Of a stretch of 64,000 bases of DNA, positions 24,250-37,133 are shown in pieces (the stretch's first letter is position 1; every line of letters starts with the position of its first letter). Under the pieces are notes generated by a model. It was not told where the DNA came from, did no database searches, and worked only from the letters and a program-made list of their open reading frames with translations. Made by a program: the position numbers and the translations under genes. Source of the DNA: Mallotus nudiflorus (Eukaryota > Streptophyta > Magnoliopsida > Malpighiales > Euphorbiaceae); the NCBI GenBank assembly GCA_947683625.1, contig CANTUR010000069.1, positions 2,666,001 through 2,730,000 on the forward strand, given 5' to 3'.

Positions 24250-24425
24250 GAGGTAAAACAGACAAGTTTAAGTGAGGCTAACCTACGCTTAGGATCCCAA
24301 GCAGACCCTAAGTGTACTCTCACAATCCTAATGTATTCTTGCCCAAAATGTGAAAGAAGGCAGCCACACTCATGGTCCACGCTCAGGATCCCGAATAGAC
24401 CATGAGTATCTGCAACGGACATATT
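24250..24425. repeat. Imperfect repeat pair containing a perfect inverted repeat
   Basis: Two related units, 'acgcttaggatcccaagcagaccctaag' (near 24289) and 'acgctcaggatcccgaatagaccatgag' (near 24382), lie about 93 bases apart. The second sits inside a perfect 10 bp inverted repeat, actcatggtc ... gaccatgagt. Such palindromes occur in LTR U3 regions, but no element boundary was found, and the minus-strand open frame over this region (24168-24479) matches nothing I know. Confidence 0.5.
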
Positions 24426-24496
24426 TTTGAATTTATTAAAAGAAAAAGACGTTGGAGACATAATCAATGGCTCCAACAACCATGTTTTTGAAGCCC

Positions 24497-24498
<2 letters not shown>

Positions 24499-24569
<71 letters not shown>
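24499..24569. repeat. (AT)n microsatellite
   Basis: About 35 uninterrupted TA units. Confidence 0.95.
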
Positions 24570-24573
<4 letters not shown>

Positions 24574-24979
24574 AGATTTGATTAACTATTACAACCCATG
24601 GAGAAAAGCCTATTCTAACAAATACATCCAAAATAGAAAAAAAGGGGGAATCAAAATTAAGGATTACATTGTCTTGAAAATTCCCTATTCTATTAATTAC
24701 ATCAAAATAAAAAATAAAACAAAATCTCTATTCTAATAAACTTGCAAAACAAAGGTGAGCTTTCACACACATGCAAGCACACATCACATATATGATAATT
24801 TTATATATTATTCATGACAAGATAAAGAAAATAATTGAAATAACAAGAATAATTAAACAAATAAAAAAAAAAAAGAATGCTAATGGAGACACATGGTGCA
24901 AGATTTTGGAATTTAGGTATTTTGGTACAAAGTTACCATTTTTTATTAGGAAAATAGAATTTTATGATAAAGAAAATAT

Positions 24980-25447
24980 GAGAGAATTAAAATAAAAGAA
25001 TAAAATGACAAGAATGAGAAAAATAATAGAATTTCTATTAAAATAATAAAAATGATGAAAATGCAATTAAAATGATGAAAATATTAAAAATGCGATCCAT
25101 ATAATAAAAATGATAAAAATGCAATTTTTACCATAAAAATATGAAATTTATGATAAAATAGCAAATTTATCAAGAAGGAAATAAATATAACAAAAATAAT
25201 GAAAATGCAACTAATGTAATAAAAGTGATAAAAATGCCATTTTTACCACGATAATATGAACTTTATGATAAAAAAGACAAATTTATCAATAGAGAAAATA
25301 AAAATGATAAAAATGCTATTCTTATCATAAAATATCAATTCATGATAAAAATAAAAAAAATTATCAAAAAGACAAAAAAGAATAATAAAAAAGCAAGTAA
25401 ACTTCATGATAAAAACAACAAAAAACAAATGTAAACTTGCTGATAAA

Positions 25448-25450
<3 letters not shown>
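24980..25450. repeat. Degenerate ~116 bp tandem repeat, A-rich
   Basis: The unit 'aaaatgataaaaatgca...tttttacca...atatgaa.tttatgataaaa' recurs at about 25105 and 25222, with weaker copies before and after. Sequence from 24570 to 24980 is AT-rich and unassigned. Confidence 0.5.

Positions 25451-25453
<3 letters not shown>

Positions 25454-25508
<55 letters not shown>
25454..25508. repeat. (AT)n microsatellite at the truncated LTR end
   Basis: About 27 TA units mark the left edge of recognisable Tekay LTR sequence. The full-length LTR has its own (TA)n tract at the matching position (37083-37145). Confidence 0.9.
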
Positions 25509-25513
<5 letters not shown>

Positions 25514-26856
25514 TGGAATTAATATTTAAAATTAGCACTACTTAAGTAAAAATATCAATTAATTTATAAAAATTCTTTAAATCCCCTTAATTATTAATAA
25601 AACTAACTAAAATATATGTTTAACTATAATTAACGTAGAATTACATTTTTACCCCTAAAATACATAAATTACATAATGTGCTATAAGTACTAAAAATAAT
25701 TCCTTAAATTATTTAATCATCCCAAAATTTTATTTTTTTCTCAAAATTAATCTTCCTAATATAATTAAAACATAAAATCAACCAATAATTTCTTCTAAAA
25801 ATATAATTTAACCTAAAAATCACATTTGGCATAAACTCAAAAATATTTATAAAAATAGTATAAAAATCACAAAAATTATAATTTGAGTTCTAAAATTATT
25901 AACATTCACTAATTATTAAAATTTCATAATTTTTCACAATAATTTTCGAAAATTAACATAAATACCAATTAAATACCTAAAATTTATATAAACGTCTAAT
26001 TAACACCAAAATTCTAAAACCTCAAATAAAATTAATATACCAAGAACAATTAACTATAATTACTCTAATTTTACTAATTAAACCAAATAAAATCCAATAA
26101 ATCAACTAAAAAAATTAAATAAAATTATGCAAAAAAAATTCTGTAAATTAAGAAAAATTAAGAAAAATGCTTAAAAATTCGAATTGGAGCAATTAAGTGG
26201 CATAATTCAACATATAACTAAGAGCAACCTAAAATTAACATCTATTTTCGGTCAACAACCTGAAATCAACCTAAAAACAACACAGAGAAACTCACCTTCA
26301 ACCTCCAATTCCGACGCCGGAGGTGAGTTGCAACGGCGGCTCTTGGCTTGAACAGACACCTAAGAGGATGAAGGAAGTTGGGGAAGCTTGGGTGGCGCCG
26401 GATCAAACTCCAACAGTGAGGAGGAAGCTTTGGCCGAAGGTGGAAGAGGAGAAACAACGACAACATCACCTCCTGAAGCTCCTTCCCGTGGTGGCAATGG
26501 CTTCTCAGGCGGTGGTAGGGAGAATGGCGCAGTGAGGATGAAAGGAAAAATGGTGAGGGACGGAGAGGGAGAGGTTGCAGGGGTTGGGTCGAGAAGCTTC
26601 TCTCTGTTTTTGCTTTTGTTGCTTTCTTTCTTTCTTTTTTTTTTCATGTTTGTTGTGTCCGGTTTTTGGTTCATACTTTATACTTATAGACATATATATA
26701 TATATAAACTATTAATATATATAATTATACATATAAGTGTATGTGTAGATATTGGTGTATGTACACATATACTACATACACATATACATATACATATGCT
26801 ATTTTAATGCGCACACACCTAAAATAATATTTAACTCTAAGTATATATAAGTATGA

Positions 26857-26891
<35 letters not shown>

Positions 26892-26962
26892 TATAAATAT
26901 GTATATATGCATGTACATAGTAACACATAAATAGCCATAAAATTTAATATAGTTTAAAATAG

Positions 26963-26996
<34 letters not shown>

Positions 26997-27162
26997 CAAT
27001 GAAATTTTAGAAAATAAACAAATAATACTCACATATACAATCATTTCATAAATTAATAACCCTAAAAAGTATTATTAACAATTGTATGATATAATGCAAA
27101 AGTAATTATTAATAACACTATTTAAAAATCCCTTTATTTAAATAAATATATAGGATATTACA
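25509..27162 (-). mobile_element. Truncated 3' LTR of the Tekay chromovirus
   Basis: It aligns almost base for base with 37146-38909, the U3-side half of the 5' LTR. It ends (LTR start, minus strand) with TGTAATATCC at 27162, next to the polypurine tract. The R/U5-side 1.7 kb present in the 5' LTR (35405-37080) is absent here; homology stops at the AT microsatellite. It contains the GC-rich island (26290-26620) and (AAT)n tract (26965-26995) found in every copy. Confidence 0.85.
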
Positions 27163-27177
27163 GTCTCCCCTCCTTAT
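27163..27177 (-). promoter_or_regulatory. Polypurine tract of the Tekay element
   Basis: The minus strand reads ATAAGGAGGGGAGAC immediately before the LTR start TGTAATATCC. This is the usual plus-strand primer position for reverse transcription. Confidence 0.85.
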
Positions 27178-27204
27178 ATGAATTCATCCCCGAATTCAAG
27201 AAAA

Positions 27205-27677
27205 GAAAGAAAAGAAGAATTATAAGGCTAAGAAGGAAAGAGATACGGGAAAGAAACTCGCATCTCGGCTTCAATTTCCCAAGTGCAATCCTCAACGGAA
27301 TGGTTACTCCATAGCACCTTCACCATCAGTATCTCCTTAGTCCGCAGCTATCGGATTTGGCGATCTACAATCTCCACTGGATACTCCTCATAAGTCAGAT
27401 CGTCGCTAAGCTCTACGGCTTAAGGTTGCAACACGTGAGACGGATCAGGGATGTATTTCCTTAGCATGGATACATGGAATACATGATGGATTCTCGACAG
27501 TTTTTGTGGTAACACCAACCTATATGCCACTTCACCCACTCTAGATCGAATCTCAAATGGTCTCATAACTCCTTTCATTGGAGACACCTTCAGGAACACC
27601 ATGTCTCCAACCATGAAGGATATATCCTTCCTCCTAGGGTCAGTATAACTCTTTTGTCTGCTGAAGGCTATCTTCAA
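27205..27677 (-). pseudogene. Tekay integrase C-terminus and chromodomain
   Basis: Beginning at 27677 the frame has the GPY-type integrase end (GDMVFLKVSPMKGVMRPF; YRLVLPQKLSRIHHVFHVSML). It continues past a stop at 27420 (after HVLQP, glutamine expected) into a chromodomain-like stretch with EEYPVEIVDRQIR, KVLWSNHSVEDCTWE and MRVSFPYLF. In Tekay elements this domain steers integration into heterochromatin. A second stop replaces a glutamine-like position near 27350. Confidence 0.8.
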
Positions 27678-27680
27678 TCG

Positions 27681-28526
27681 CTATTGTATAATGGGGACTT
27701 TCTCTGAAGTGATCTGCACTAACTCTGGTCCCATTAACTGCCTTTCACCAATCTCCCAACACAAAGGTGATCTACACTTCCTGCCATATAGTGCCTCATA
27801 CGGAGCCATCTCGATGCTAGCATGATAGCTGTTATTATAAGCAAACTCAATCAATGGCAAGTGTGAATCCCATTGTACTTCAAAATCCATTACACACATC
27901 CTCAGCATATTTTCTAACGTCTGGATGGTCCTATCTGACTGACCATTTGTCTAAGGGTGGAAGGTCGTACTGAAATCCAATTTGGTACCCAAGGCCTTGT
28001 GTAACTCTTGCCAAAAGATTGAGGTAAAGGTGGCTCCTCTGTCCGACACTATGCTCATAGGTACTCAATGTAGATAAACAATCCTATTGACATAAAGTCT
28101 CGCCAGTCTATCAGTAGAGTATGTCTTCTTTATAGGCAGAAAGTGTGTTGACTTAGTTAACCTGTCAACAATCACCCAAATAGCATCATAACCTCTAGTA
28201 GTCCGAGGTAGCCCAGTCACGAAATCCATAGCTATCATATCCCATTTCCATTCAGGAATTGGCATGGGTTGCAATAGTCCCGAGGGTCTCTGATGTTCAA
28301 GCTTTACTTGCTGGCAAGTCAAGCACCTAGATACAAACTCTGTAATATCCCTCTTCATTCCATTCCACCAATATGTATCCTTCATATTATGATACATCTT
28401 GGTAGAACCTGGATGAACACTATATGCAAAAAAATGTGCTTCTTCCATAATCTCCTTCCTTAAGTCATCAACATCTGGCACACAAATCCTAGTGCCTAAC
28501 CACAACACACCTTCTCTGTCAATCAT
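27681..28526 (-). pseudogene. Tekay integrase core
   Basis: The HHCC zinc-binding part is intact (AHFFAYSVHPGSTKMYHNMK ... CLTCQQVK), followed by the catalytic core with MDFVTGLP and IVSDRGATF carrying both aspartates. At the third catalytic position the sequence reads NGQSDRTIQ, so Glu has become Asp. Stops occur at 28065 (after RIVYLH) and at FHP*TNGQ (CAG to TAG). The frame then runs NMLRMCVMDF to FAYNNSYHASIEMAPYEALYGRKCRSPLCW at about 27760. Confidence 0.85.
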
Positions 28527-28667
28527 AAAGTCCCGTGGCTACCCTTGTTGCACTTCATCCATAATCCTCTACAATTGTGGGTCTCTATATTGGGCTGCCT
28601 TAACCCGATCCAAGTATACTGATCGTACCCTGAATTGAGCTAAAAGGCACTTTCAGGTAACTTTCAT

Positions 28668-29101
28668 CTACAACCCTTGATCAATCAACCGATGCAACTC
28701 CTTGATAATGAGCCTTCTTTCTGTGTTAATATGGGCAAGACTGCCCGCTGATTTTCTACTCAAGGCATCCGCGACTACATTCGCCTTTCCTGGATGGTAT
28801 AAAATGGAACAATCATAATCCTTAAGGAGTTCCATCCATCTTCTCTGCCTCAGATTCAAGTCCCTCTACTGGAAAATATATTTCAAGCTCTTGTGATCAG
28901 TGTATATCTCACATGTTACGCCATACAAGTAATGCCTCCATATTTTCAAAGCAAACACCATGGCTGCCATCTCCAGGTCATGAGTAGGATAGTTTTGCTC
29001 GTGCTTCTTCAACTGCCTCGAAGCATAAGCAATCACTTGGCCATTTTGCATTAACACACAACCCAATCCTACTCTAGAAGCATCACAATACACTATATAC
29101 C
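28668..29101 (-). pseudogene. Tekay RNase H, downstream part (split by solo LTR)
   Basis: It reads from YCDASRVGLGCVLMQNGQVI through SRQLKKHEQNYPTHDLE and TDHKSLKYIF to NLRQRRWMELLKDYD and HPGKANVVADALSRKS. The upstream residues continue on the other side of the solo LTR at 32319 and beyond; removing the LTR and one copy of the target duplication restores the frame. A stop near 28866 (after YIFQ) interrupts it. Confidence 0.85.
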
Positions 29102-29219
29102 TGTAATACCCTATATATTACTTATAAGGGGTATTTTTTTTATTATTTTTATCAAATCATGTTACTAATAGTTACTCTTTCATCATATTATATTTTATTT
29201 TATGATTGTTACTATTGTG

Positions 29220-29263
<44 letters not shown>

Positions 29264-29451
29264 TAGTGCTATTTTAAATTATATTAAAGTCATTGTCTAT
29301 ATGTGTGTCTATAAATAAATAAATATATATATGTCTGTGTATACATGTTCATATAAATAGATATATGTATATATGCATATTTATAAATATATGTACATAT
29401 GTATATTTATAGATATAGATGGAGGGTTTAATTATTATATATGTATGCAAA

Positions 29452-29557
<106 letters not shown>

Positions 29558-31509
29558 CTTCAGAAGCCGAGAAGGACCCTCACCATCATCCTTTTCCCGT
29601 CTGCCACCCATGCTCTCACTTCCCTTCACTGTGCCGCCTTCCCCTTCACCTGAGAACTCCATCTCCGCCGTGCGTTGAGCTTGCTGGAGTGTTGCAGTAG
29701 CTGCCTCCCTTCTTCCTCACGAGGCAGCACCTTCTTCTCCTCGCGCAGAAACTCTGCAACCTCCCATCCTGCCCAGCTTCGATCCTCTGTCCGTGCCATC
29801 TCCTTGTGGTGCCAAGCTGCCTTCGTCGTCCTCCTTTCTGGTGGTTGTGGCACGTCCTCTTCTTCCCCTTCAAGCTGCCTTACCAGACAGTGAGTAATGC
29901 TCACCCGATTCCTCCATTTTCTTCCTTGATCTTGAATATTTCTTGGTTGATTATCTAAAATAGGGTGTTGTTAGTGTAATGAGGAAGATAATTGCTCATT
30001 TGGATTATTTTTGGGAATTATTTGATTTTTTTAGAATTTTGTTTGAATTTTTATCATTTTAATTACTTGATTTATTTTTATTCTTAAGTGTAATTAGTGA
30101 TTAGGTTAAATATAGTTAAGTGTTTTTGAGTTTATTAATTTTATTTAGGGTTTTAGAAATTTTGGAGTTAATTATAGATTTTATAAAGTTTAGGTATTTA
30201 ACCAATATTTATGTTAATTTCGAAATTTATTGTTAAATAATTATAAAATTTTAATAATTGAGGTTATTATTACATGTTGTTAATTTTAGAACTCAAATTA
30301 TAATTTTTGAGATTTATATACTATTTATATATATATATTTTGAGTTTATGCCAAATTTGATTTTTGGTTAAATAATATTTTTGGGAGAAAATTTTTGGTT
30401 GATTAAATATTTTAATTATATTAGGGAGGTTTATTTTAAGAAAATAAATTTTTGGCATGATTAAATAATTTTAAGGGATTATTCTAGTATTAAAAACACA
30501 TTGTGTAAATTATGTATTTTAGGGGGGTAAAAATGTAATTTTACACTAAGTATGATATATATATATATATTTTAATTAGTTTTATTATTATTTAAAGGGT
30601 TTAGACAATCTTATAAATTAATTGATATAATTTCCTAAGTAGTGTAAAATTTAAATGTCAAATTCCCAATATATATACATATAATACATTACCAAGGTTT
30701 TAATTTGGATAATAATTATATTTATATTGTTGGTGACGGAATACAAATTTAATTGTTTAATTTTGAATAATTGAGATTTTATATAATTTTATTTATTTTA
30801 GTATACGTGTATGTGATATATGTGTTTTTAGAAAAATGTTAATACTTCTCGATATTTTGTTGAGTTGTGATCTCGGTCGAGGCTGAGTGTAGTTTTGGGA
30901 GCCCGACTCGACTGTGGATGATGTGAATATTAGAAGTGAATTTTTCTATGCAGGTCTGGCTCTACCTTCGGTAGAGAGATGTCCGTTTTATAGAGGAGAC
31001 TCTGTCGAAATTTCGGTAGATTTTCTTGTAAAACGTGATACTCGTAAAATTTCTACCATTAGTTAGGTTAAATCCTGTTTGTCGAGTCTCGTTCGGTTTT
31101 CCTCGAGTCAGTCTGGAATTTCATTATTTTGTTGATTTCTGATTTCGATTCTTTAGTCATGTTTTAAAAGTCGATTCATTATTTTTCTTTTAGAGCATAT
31201 CGGAGCAGAAGCTGTGAGACCGAGGCAGACGCGTGGTCGTCAGCCTTCGCATTCATCCTGTAAGTCAATAGAACGATATGTGCGTGTGTTTATTTAAAGA
31301 ATGCATGTGCTCGTATTTCTATTATATTGATTATATGATTTATTTAATTTAATGCTATTATTTACGATTTAAATGCATTTTATTTATTTAAAATCGATTT
31401 GAGAAATTTTGGTAGAACGGGCTACCTGATGGGCTTTATCAGGACTATTTGCACATGGTAAAGATTGAGAGATGGATCTGATAATTGTATGATTGATGAA
31501 TGTTAAACT

Positions 31510-31705
31510 GGGACGGGTGCCTCGGTGGAAGCCTATGCTCTTGGGGACCGTCAGTGATTGGAAAGTCAATAATGGACTGGGATGGGTGCCTCGGTTGATG
31601 CCTTAGCTCTCGGGGACCGCCAGTGCCATTTATTTGGATTAAGTGAATGACTACAACTTGGTGCCTCGGTTGATGCCTTTGCTCTCGGGGACCGGTAGTC
31701 TAGTT
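31510..31705 (+). repeat. Threefold ~72 bp repeat in Tekay LTR
   Basis: The core 'ggtgcctcggttgatgcc' followed by 'gctctcggggaccg' recurs at 31516, 31585 and 31660. The same triplet is present inverted at 36020-36215 and direct at 41230-41430, so it is an ancestral part of this LTR family. Confidence 0.85.
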
Positions 31706-32313
31706 GGAATAAGTGGGCCCGGTTGGCCATTTAGATTTTGGGTTTAGGGTTCTACCGAGATTTTTCAAAAGCTATACTTATATATTATAAATTATTTTCA
31801 CTATAAACATATATAGTTTTCAAAAAGGTTTTCAAACCGTACAGCTCTTTTATTGACTTACTCAATGAGGTCTGATTCCCCTCAATTCATTTTTTTCAGG
31901 AGCTTGGGAGTTCGACCTCAGACTACCTCCACGCCGGGTTTCTTCTTCACCGGTTATTTTATGTAGGTCATTATAAGCTGTATTGTGTGTTAATCTAGGT
32001 TGCTGCAGTAGTATATGTACTAAGAATTTGGATGGTTTAAGCATAATTATGTAGTTTATTTGTACGAAACACACTTATGTACAAGATTTAAGTTCAATTT
32101 ATAATATGAGATGTTGAAGCACATTATTATTTAAGCAGTTGAATTTGTGTATTCTGAGAAAAATCAGTTTGATAATGTGTTCTGTTTTAAAATAAAGTTT
32201 AAAATATGAATGGTTTTATTTTCTTCTCCTTTAAGCTTACTACGGGTTTCAGGGGCCTTATTCCTACCCATTCCCTAGTGCCGGTCATGTGCCCTCGGGT
32301 TCGGGTTATGACA

Positions 32314-33383
32314 ATACCCTTCATTCCCAGAGGGCAAAGTTAGAATTAGAGCCGACGTCAACAAGTCCTTCAATAACTGAAAGTGCTCTTCGCATTTGTC
32401 TGTCCATACAAACTTAGCACTCTTCTGGGTCAACCTTGTCAAAGGTGCAGCAATTTTAGAGAAGTCTTTCACAAATCTTCTATAATAGCCTGCTAGACCC
32501 AGGAAACTCCGTACCTCTCTAACTGTAGTCGGCCTCGGCCACTCTGTAATAGCCTTTATCTTCTTAGGGTCCACCTGTATGCCGTCTCGAGATCCACGTG
32601 GCCTAAAAATGCCACTTGATGCAACTAGAACTCACACTTTGAGAATTTGGCATACAACCTGTGCTCCCTTAAGGTCTGAAGCACCCTTCTCAGATGCATA
32701 ACATGCTCAGCCTTGCTCTTGGAATAAACCAAGATATCATCAATAAAAACTATTACAAACCGATCTAAGTATAGCCTGAACACCCGATTCATAAAGTCCA
32801 TAAAGGCTGTTGGAGCATTAGTCAACCCAAAGGACATTACTAAAAACTCATAATGGTCGTATCTTGTTCGAAAGGCTGTCTTGGGCTCATCACCTCTTCT
32901 AATCCTCAACTGGTGATACCCAGATCTCAGATCTATTTTAGAGAAGCATGTAGCACCTTGAAGTTGATCAAATAGGTTATCAATCCTCGATAGTGGGTAG
33001 TTGTTCTTAATGGTGACCTTATTCAACTGCCTGTAATCGATACAGAGTCAAAGGCTACCATCTTTCTTCTTCACAAACAACACTGGAGCACCCCAAGGCG
33101 ATGTACTGGGTCTGATGAAACCTTTATCAAGCAACTCCTGCAACTGCTCCTTCAGCTCTTGTAATTCTGCTGGTGCCATTCTGTAGGGTGGCATAGAAAT
33201 AGGATTCGTACCAGGTATGACATCGATACAGAACTCTATCTCTCTGTCTGGTGGTAATCCTGGTAATTCTTCAGGAAAGACATCCAGAAATTCACACACC
33301 ACTGGCACCTGCTCAATTGCCACATTCTCTTGATCAACATCTCTTACCACTGCCAAGTAACCCTGACAACCCCTTCTAAGCAT
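32314..33383 (-). pseudogene. Tekay reverse transcriptase (and start of RNase H)
   Basis: It reads from EFLDVFPEELPGLPPDREIEF at about 33290 through PYRMAPAELQELKEQL, KVTIKNNYPLSRIDNLFDQL and KIDLRSGYHQLRI to the catalytic FIDDILVYSK (about 32740), which is intact. It then continues FLGLAGYYRRFVKDFSKIA to LTLPSGNEG next to the solo LTR. Stops lie near 33047 (after KKDGSL; arginine expected) and 32624 (after CEF; tryptophan expected), and a frameshift follows CEF. Otherwise it is well conserved. Confidence 0.9.
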
Positions 33384-33488
33384 CTTTCAGGCTGTAATGG
33401 CAGAAATGAGATTACGAGGCATGGAGCTCTTTTCACCTTTGAAACAAAATTCTTCTTCATTTGGAATTCTGAACACCACTTCGTTCTC

Positions 33489-33860
33489 TCAGCAATTCAC
33501 AAGGGCAAAATACCTCGACAACCAATCCATACCCAAAATGACGTCGAATTCCAGCACATCAAGTAATACCAAGTCTGCCAATAATTCTCTACTATTAACT
33601 ATCACCGGACATGAAGGAAAGAAAACATCTGTCTCCAACTCGTCACTAAGAGGAGTCGACATAGATAGAGGAAAGGATAACCTAAAAGGCTGCCACTCGA
33701 TTCTCAAAGCGAACATAGGATAAATGAAGGAATGCGAAGCACCGGGGTCAAACAATACTGTAGCATCACATGCACAGACTGAGAGAATACCTGCTACTAC
33801 TGCATTTGAAGTCTGAGCATCCTATGGTGTCAAAGTGAACACTCGAGCCTGACCATGACC
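33489..33860 (-). pseudogene. Tekay aspartic protease
   Basis: The active-site region reads LFDPGASHSFI (about 33755-33720), where Tekay proteases usually have D-S-G; the serine is replaced by proline. The flap-side DVILGMDWLSRY is present. It cleaves the Gag-Pol polyprotein in active relatives. It is joined to the gag end by a glutamine/serine-rich linker with several stops (33845-33930). Confidence 0.8.
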
Positions 33861-33926
33861 TGCCTGCTAAGAAGTCGAAGGCTACGTAAATCCATGACCG
33901 CTAGGTCTACCAACTGAACCTCAGCC

Positions 33927-35234
33927 CTACTGACCTATAAGCTGAGGCGGTCTCTGCTGTGGCTGTACTAGTGCTCTATACTGCTGGGGCATCTGATAGT
34001 AGGGTTGAGCCACTGATGAAGATGAACCATGAGCATACTGTGGCTGGTATCCGGAGTGAGGACAACCTCTAGCAAGATGACCAACCTGTCCACATCTGAA
34101 GCAAGCGCCCGACAACATATGACACGGGCCCTGATGAAATCGTCCACAACTCGCACAAGCACTGGCTCCAGACCCAGAACTACTCTGCCCGGAACTCTGC
34201 CCACTACTACTACTACTAATTCCAGTGCTGAATCTGGGACCTCTACCACTCCTTCTGTTCATGGCATAACCATGGCGACCAACTCGGTGGGTCATGGACC
34301 TCCTACCACCCTACTGTGAACTACCCGTAACCTGCTGACTTGTACTACCAATGTGAAATGCTAGCTGCTGGTACCCGGGAGCTACACCATATCCACTGCC
34401 CCCGACCATATAAGGATCTATCATGGTGCCCTGGCGGATATGTCGCCTCTTAATCAAACAGGCCTCCTCAATCACACTCTTTAGGGTGCGGTCCTCGGTA
34501 CGCATACCAACAAAAGTGGGTCCCAATCCAGTAACATATAGCTCCACTGCTCTGTAAGGGTCCCTCCTGATATCTTCTACATGTCAGGACAACCTATTAA
34601 ATTCCCTGGTGTAGTCCTCCACTGATCTATCCCCTCTAGTGATGTGGAGTAATTGCCACCTGTAGGCATCTCTGGTGGCTGGAGGACAGAAGAATCTTAA
34701 GAAGCGGTCCTTAAACTCTGGCCAAGTCAGCTCGTGCATAGATGGCTAAATCGACTGCATGAACCAGTCCTGAGCTGTCGCTTGAACCGACAACTCCATA
34801 ATCATAATCCTCTGATAATCCGTGTGTCCCATCCTGGTACGTGCCTCAATCACGTTAATAAAGTCTAAGGCATCACCCGTACCATCAAAAGAAACTCTAC
34901 TGATTCAAGAATAAAAAAGTGCTGCCTCAGTGTCTGACATCCCCTGGTTCCTTTGCTGTAGCATCTGCTGTACAAGGGGCATCGCCTGATTCAATGCTGC
35001 TAGACCTTGATTAATCCCTGCCAGTCTAGCTGCAAAGGCTATGGGATCTACAGCTGGGGCTTCAAGCTCGATTGGCTGCTGATCAGGAATCTCAGTTACA
35101 GCTACCCTAGCTTGACCTCTACCTCTACCTCTGCCCCTATGATGTGGAGTAGGAAGGGGAGCCTCATCGTGCACAGACTGCTCATCAAGTCTAAGGGTCG
35201 GATCGACATCGGGGTCGGTACACACACACCTCAT
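33927..35234 (-). pseudogene. Tekay gag with CCHC zinc knuckle
   Basis: It starts at about 35234 (MRCVCTDPDVD). A basic GRGRGRGQAR patch is followed by the gag core, with WPEFKDRFLRFFCPPATRD and DRSVEDYTREFNRLS near 34720-34590. A Ser/Gly-rich linker then leads to the zinc knuckle CFRCGQVGHLARGC (near 34105-34065), which is complete. Stops occur at 34905 (after ALFYS), 34745, 34588 and 34310. The protein would form the virus-like particle and package RNA. Confidence 0.85.
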
Positions 35235-35386
35235 TCTGAAAAGAAAACAAGGAAAATTGAATTCAAAATGGGGTAAGAATATTTAATGCAACGCGGAATT
35301 AGAAACAAGACATCTCAAAGACAATTATCAATCCTAAAGCTGTAGTAGTTACATAGAAAGATAGACATGGACAATTAATCGAACTT

Positions 35387-35402
35387 ATGCTCTGACACCA
35401 AC
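35387..35402 (-). promoter_or_regulatory. Primer-binding site (initiator tRNA-Met type)
   Basis: The minus strand reads TTGGTGTCAGAGCATA two bases after the LTR end ...GTCGTGACA. This matches the common TGGTATCAGAGC plant PBS with one change. Confidence 0.88.
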
Positions 35403-37101
35403 TTTGTCACGACTCGAACCTGAGGGCACGTGACCGGCACTAGGGAATGGGTAGGCATAAGGCCCCCGAAACCCGTAGTAAGCCTAAAAGAAAAGTAAAA
35501 TAAAACCTTCCATTTTTATACTTTAATTCATAACGGAACATATTATCAAACTGATTTTTCTTAAAAATAAACAAATTCAAGTGCTTAATTAAAATGTGCT
35601 TCAACGTCACATATTATAAATGAAACTCAAATCTTTATACATAAGCGTGGTTTATACAAATAAATTACACAAATATACTTAAACCATACAATCCTTAGTA
35701 CATATACTATTGTAGCAACCTAGATTAACACATAGTACAGCTTACAATGACCTACATAAAATAGCCGGTGAAGAAGAATCCTAGCGTAGAGGTAGTCTGA
35801 GGTTGAACTCCCAAGCTCCTAAAAAAATAAATTGAGGGGAATCAGACCTCACTGAGTAAGTCAATAAAAGAGCTGTACGGTTTGAAAACCTTTTTGAACA
35901 CTATATATTTATAGTGAAAAAAAATAATTTATAATGTACAGGTATAGCTTTTGAAAAATCTCGATAGAACCCTAAACCCAAAAATCTAAATGGCCAACTG
36001 GGCCCACTTATTCCAACTAGACTACTGGTCCCCGAGAGCAAAGGCATCAACCGAGGCACCAAGTCGTAGTCATCCACTTAATCCAAATATATGGCACTGG
36101 CGGTCCCCGAGAGCAAAGGCATCAATCCAGGCACCCATCCCAGTCCATTATTAACCTTACAATCACTAGCGGTCCTCGAGAGTCAAGGCTTCCACCGAGG
36201 CACCCGTCCCAGTTTAACATTCACTAATCATATATATTTCGGATCCATCTCTCAATCTGTACCATGTGCACATAGTCCTGGTGAAGCCCACCAGGTAGCC
36301 CGTTCTACCAAAATTTCTCAAAATCGATTTTTAAATAAATAAAATGCATTTAAATCTTAAATAACAACATTAAATTAAATAAATCATATAATCAATATAA
36401 TAAAAATATGAGCACATGCATTCTTTAAATAAACACATGCACAAATCGTTCTATCGACTTACAAGATGAATGTGAAGGCTGACGACCACGCGTCTGCCTC
36501 GGTCTCACAACTTCTACTCCGAAATGCTCTAAAAGAAAAATAACAAATTGACTTTTAAAACATGACTATGGAATCGAAATCAACAATCAATAAAATAATG
36601 AAATTCCAGGCTGACTTGAGGAAAATCGGACAAGGCTCGATAGACAGGATATAACCTAACTAACGGTAGAAATTTTACGAATATCACGTTTTACAAGAAA
36701 ATCTACTGAAATTTCGGCAGAGCCTCCTCTGTAAAACGGACATCTCTCTACCAAGGTAGAGCTAGACCTGCATAAAAATGCACTTCTAATAACCACAAAC
36801 ATTCACACTCGAGTCGGTCTCCCAAAACTACACTTAGCCCCGACCGAGATCACAATTCAACAAAACATCAAGAATTAATATCATTTATTTTCCAAAATAC
36901 ATATTACACACACATATACTAAAAATAAATAAAAATATATAAAATTTCAATTATTCAAAAATTAAACAACTAAATTTGCATTTCATTATCAAATATAATT
37001 AAAGCCTAAATTAAAAAAACCATTATATTCAATTTTTATTACCAAAATAATGTATAAATCAATAAATAACATAAATAAATAAATATATATATATATATAT
37101 A

Positions 37102-37133
<32 letters not shown>

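Noticed and set aside
26290..26810. Pro/Ser/Glu-rich open frames in the GC-rich island of the LTRs (also 29.6-29.9, 37.9-38.3 and 39.3-39.7 kb)
   Set aside because: Frames are open on both strands, differ between LTR copies and match nothing; the island is better explained as promoter or leader sequence.
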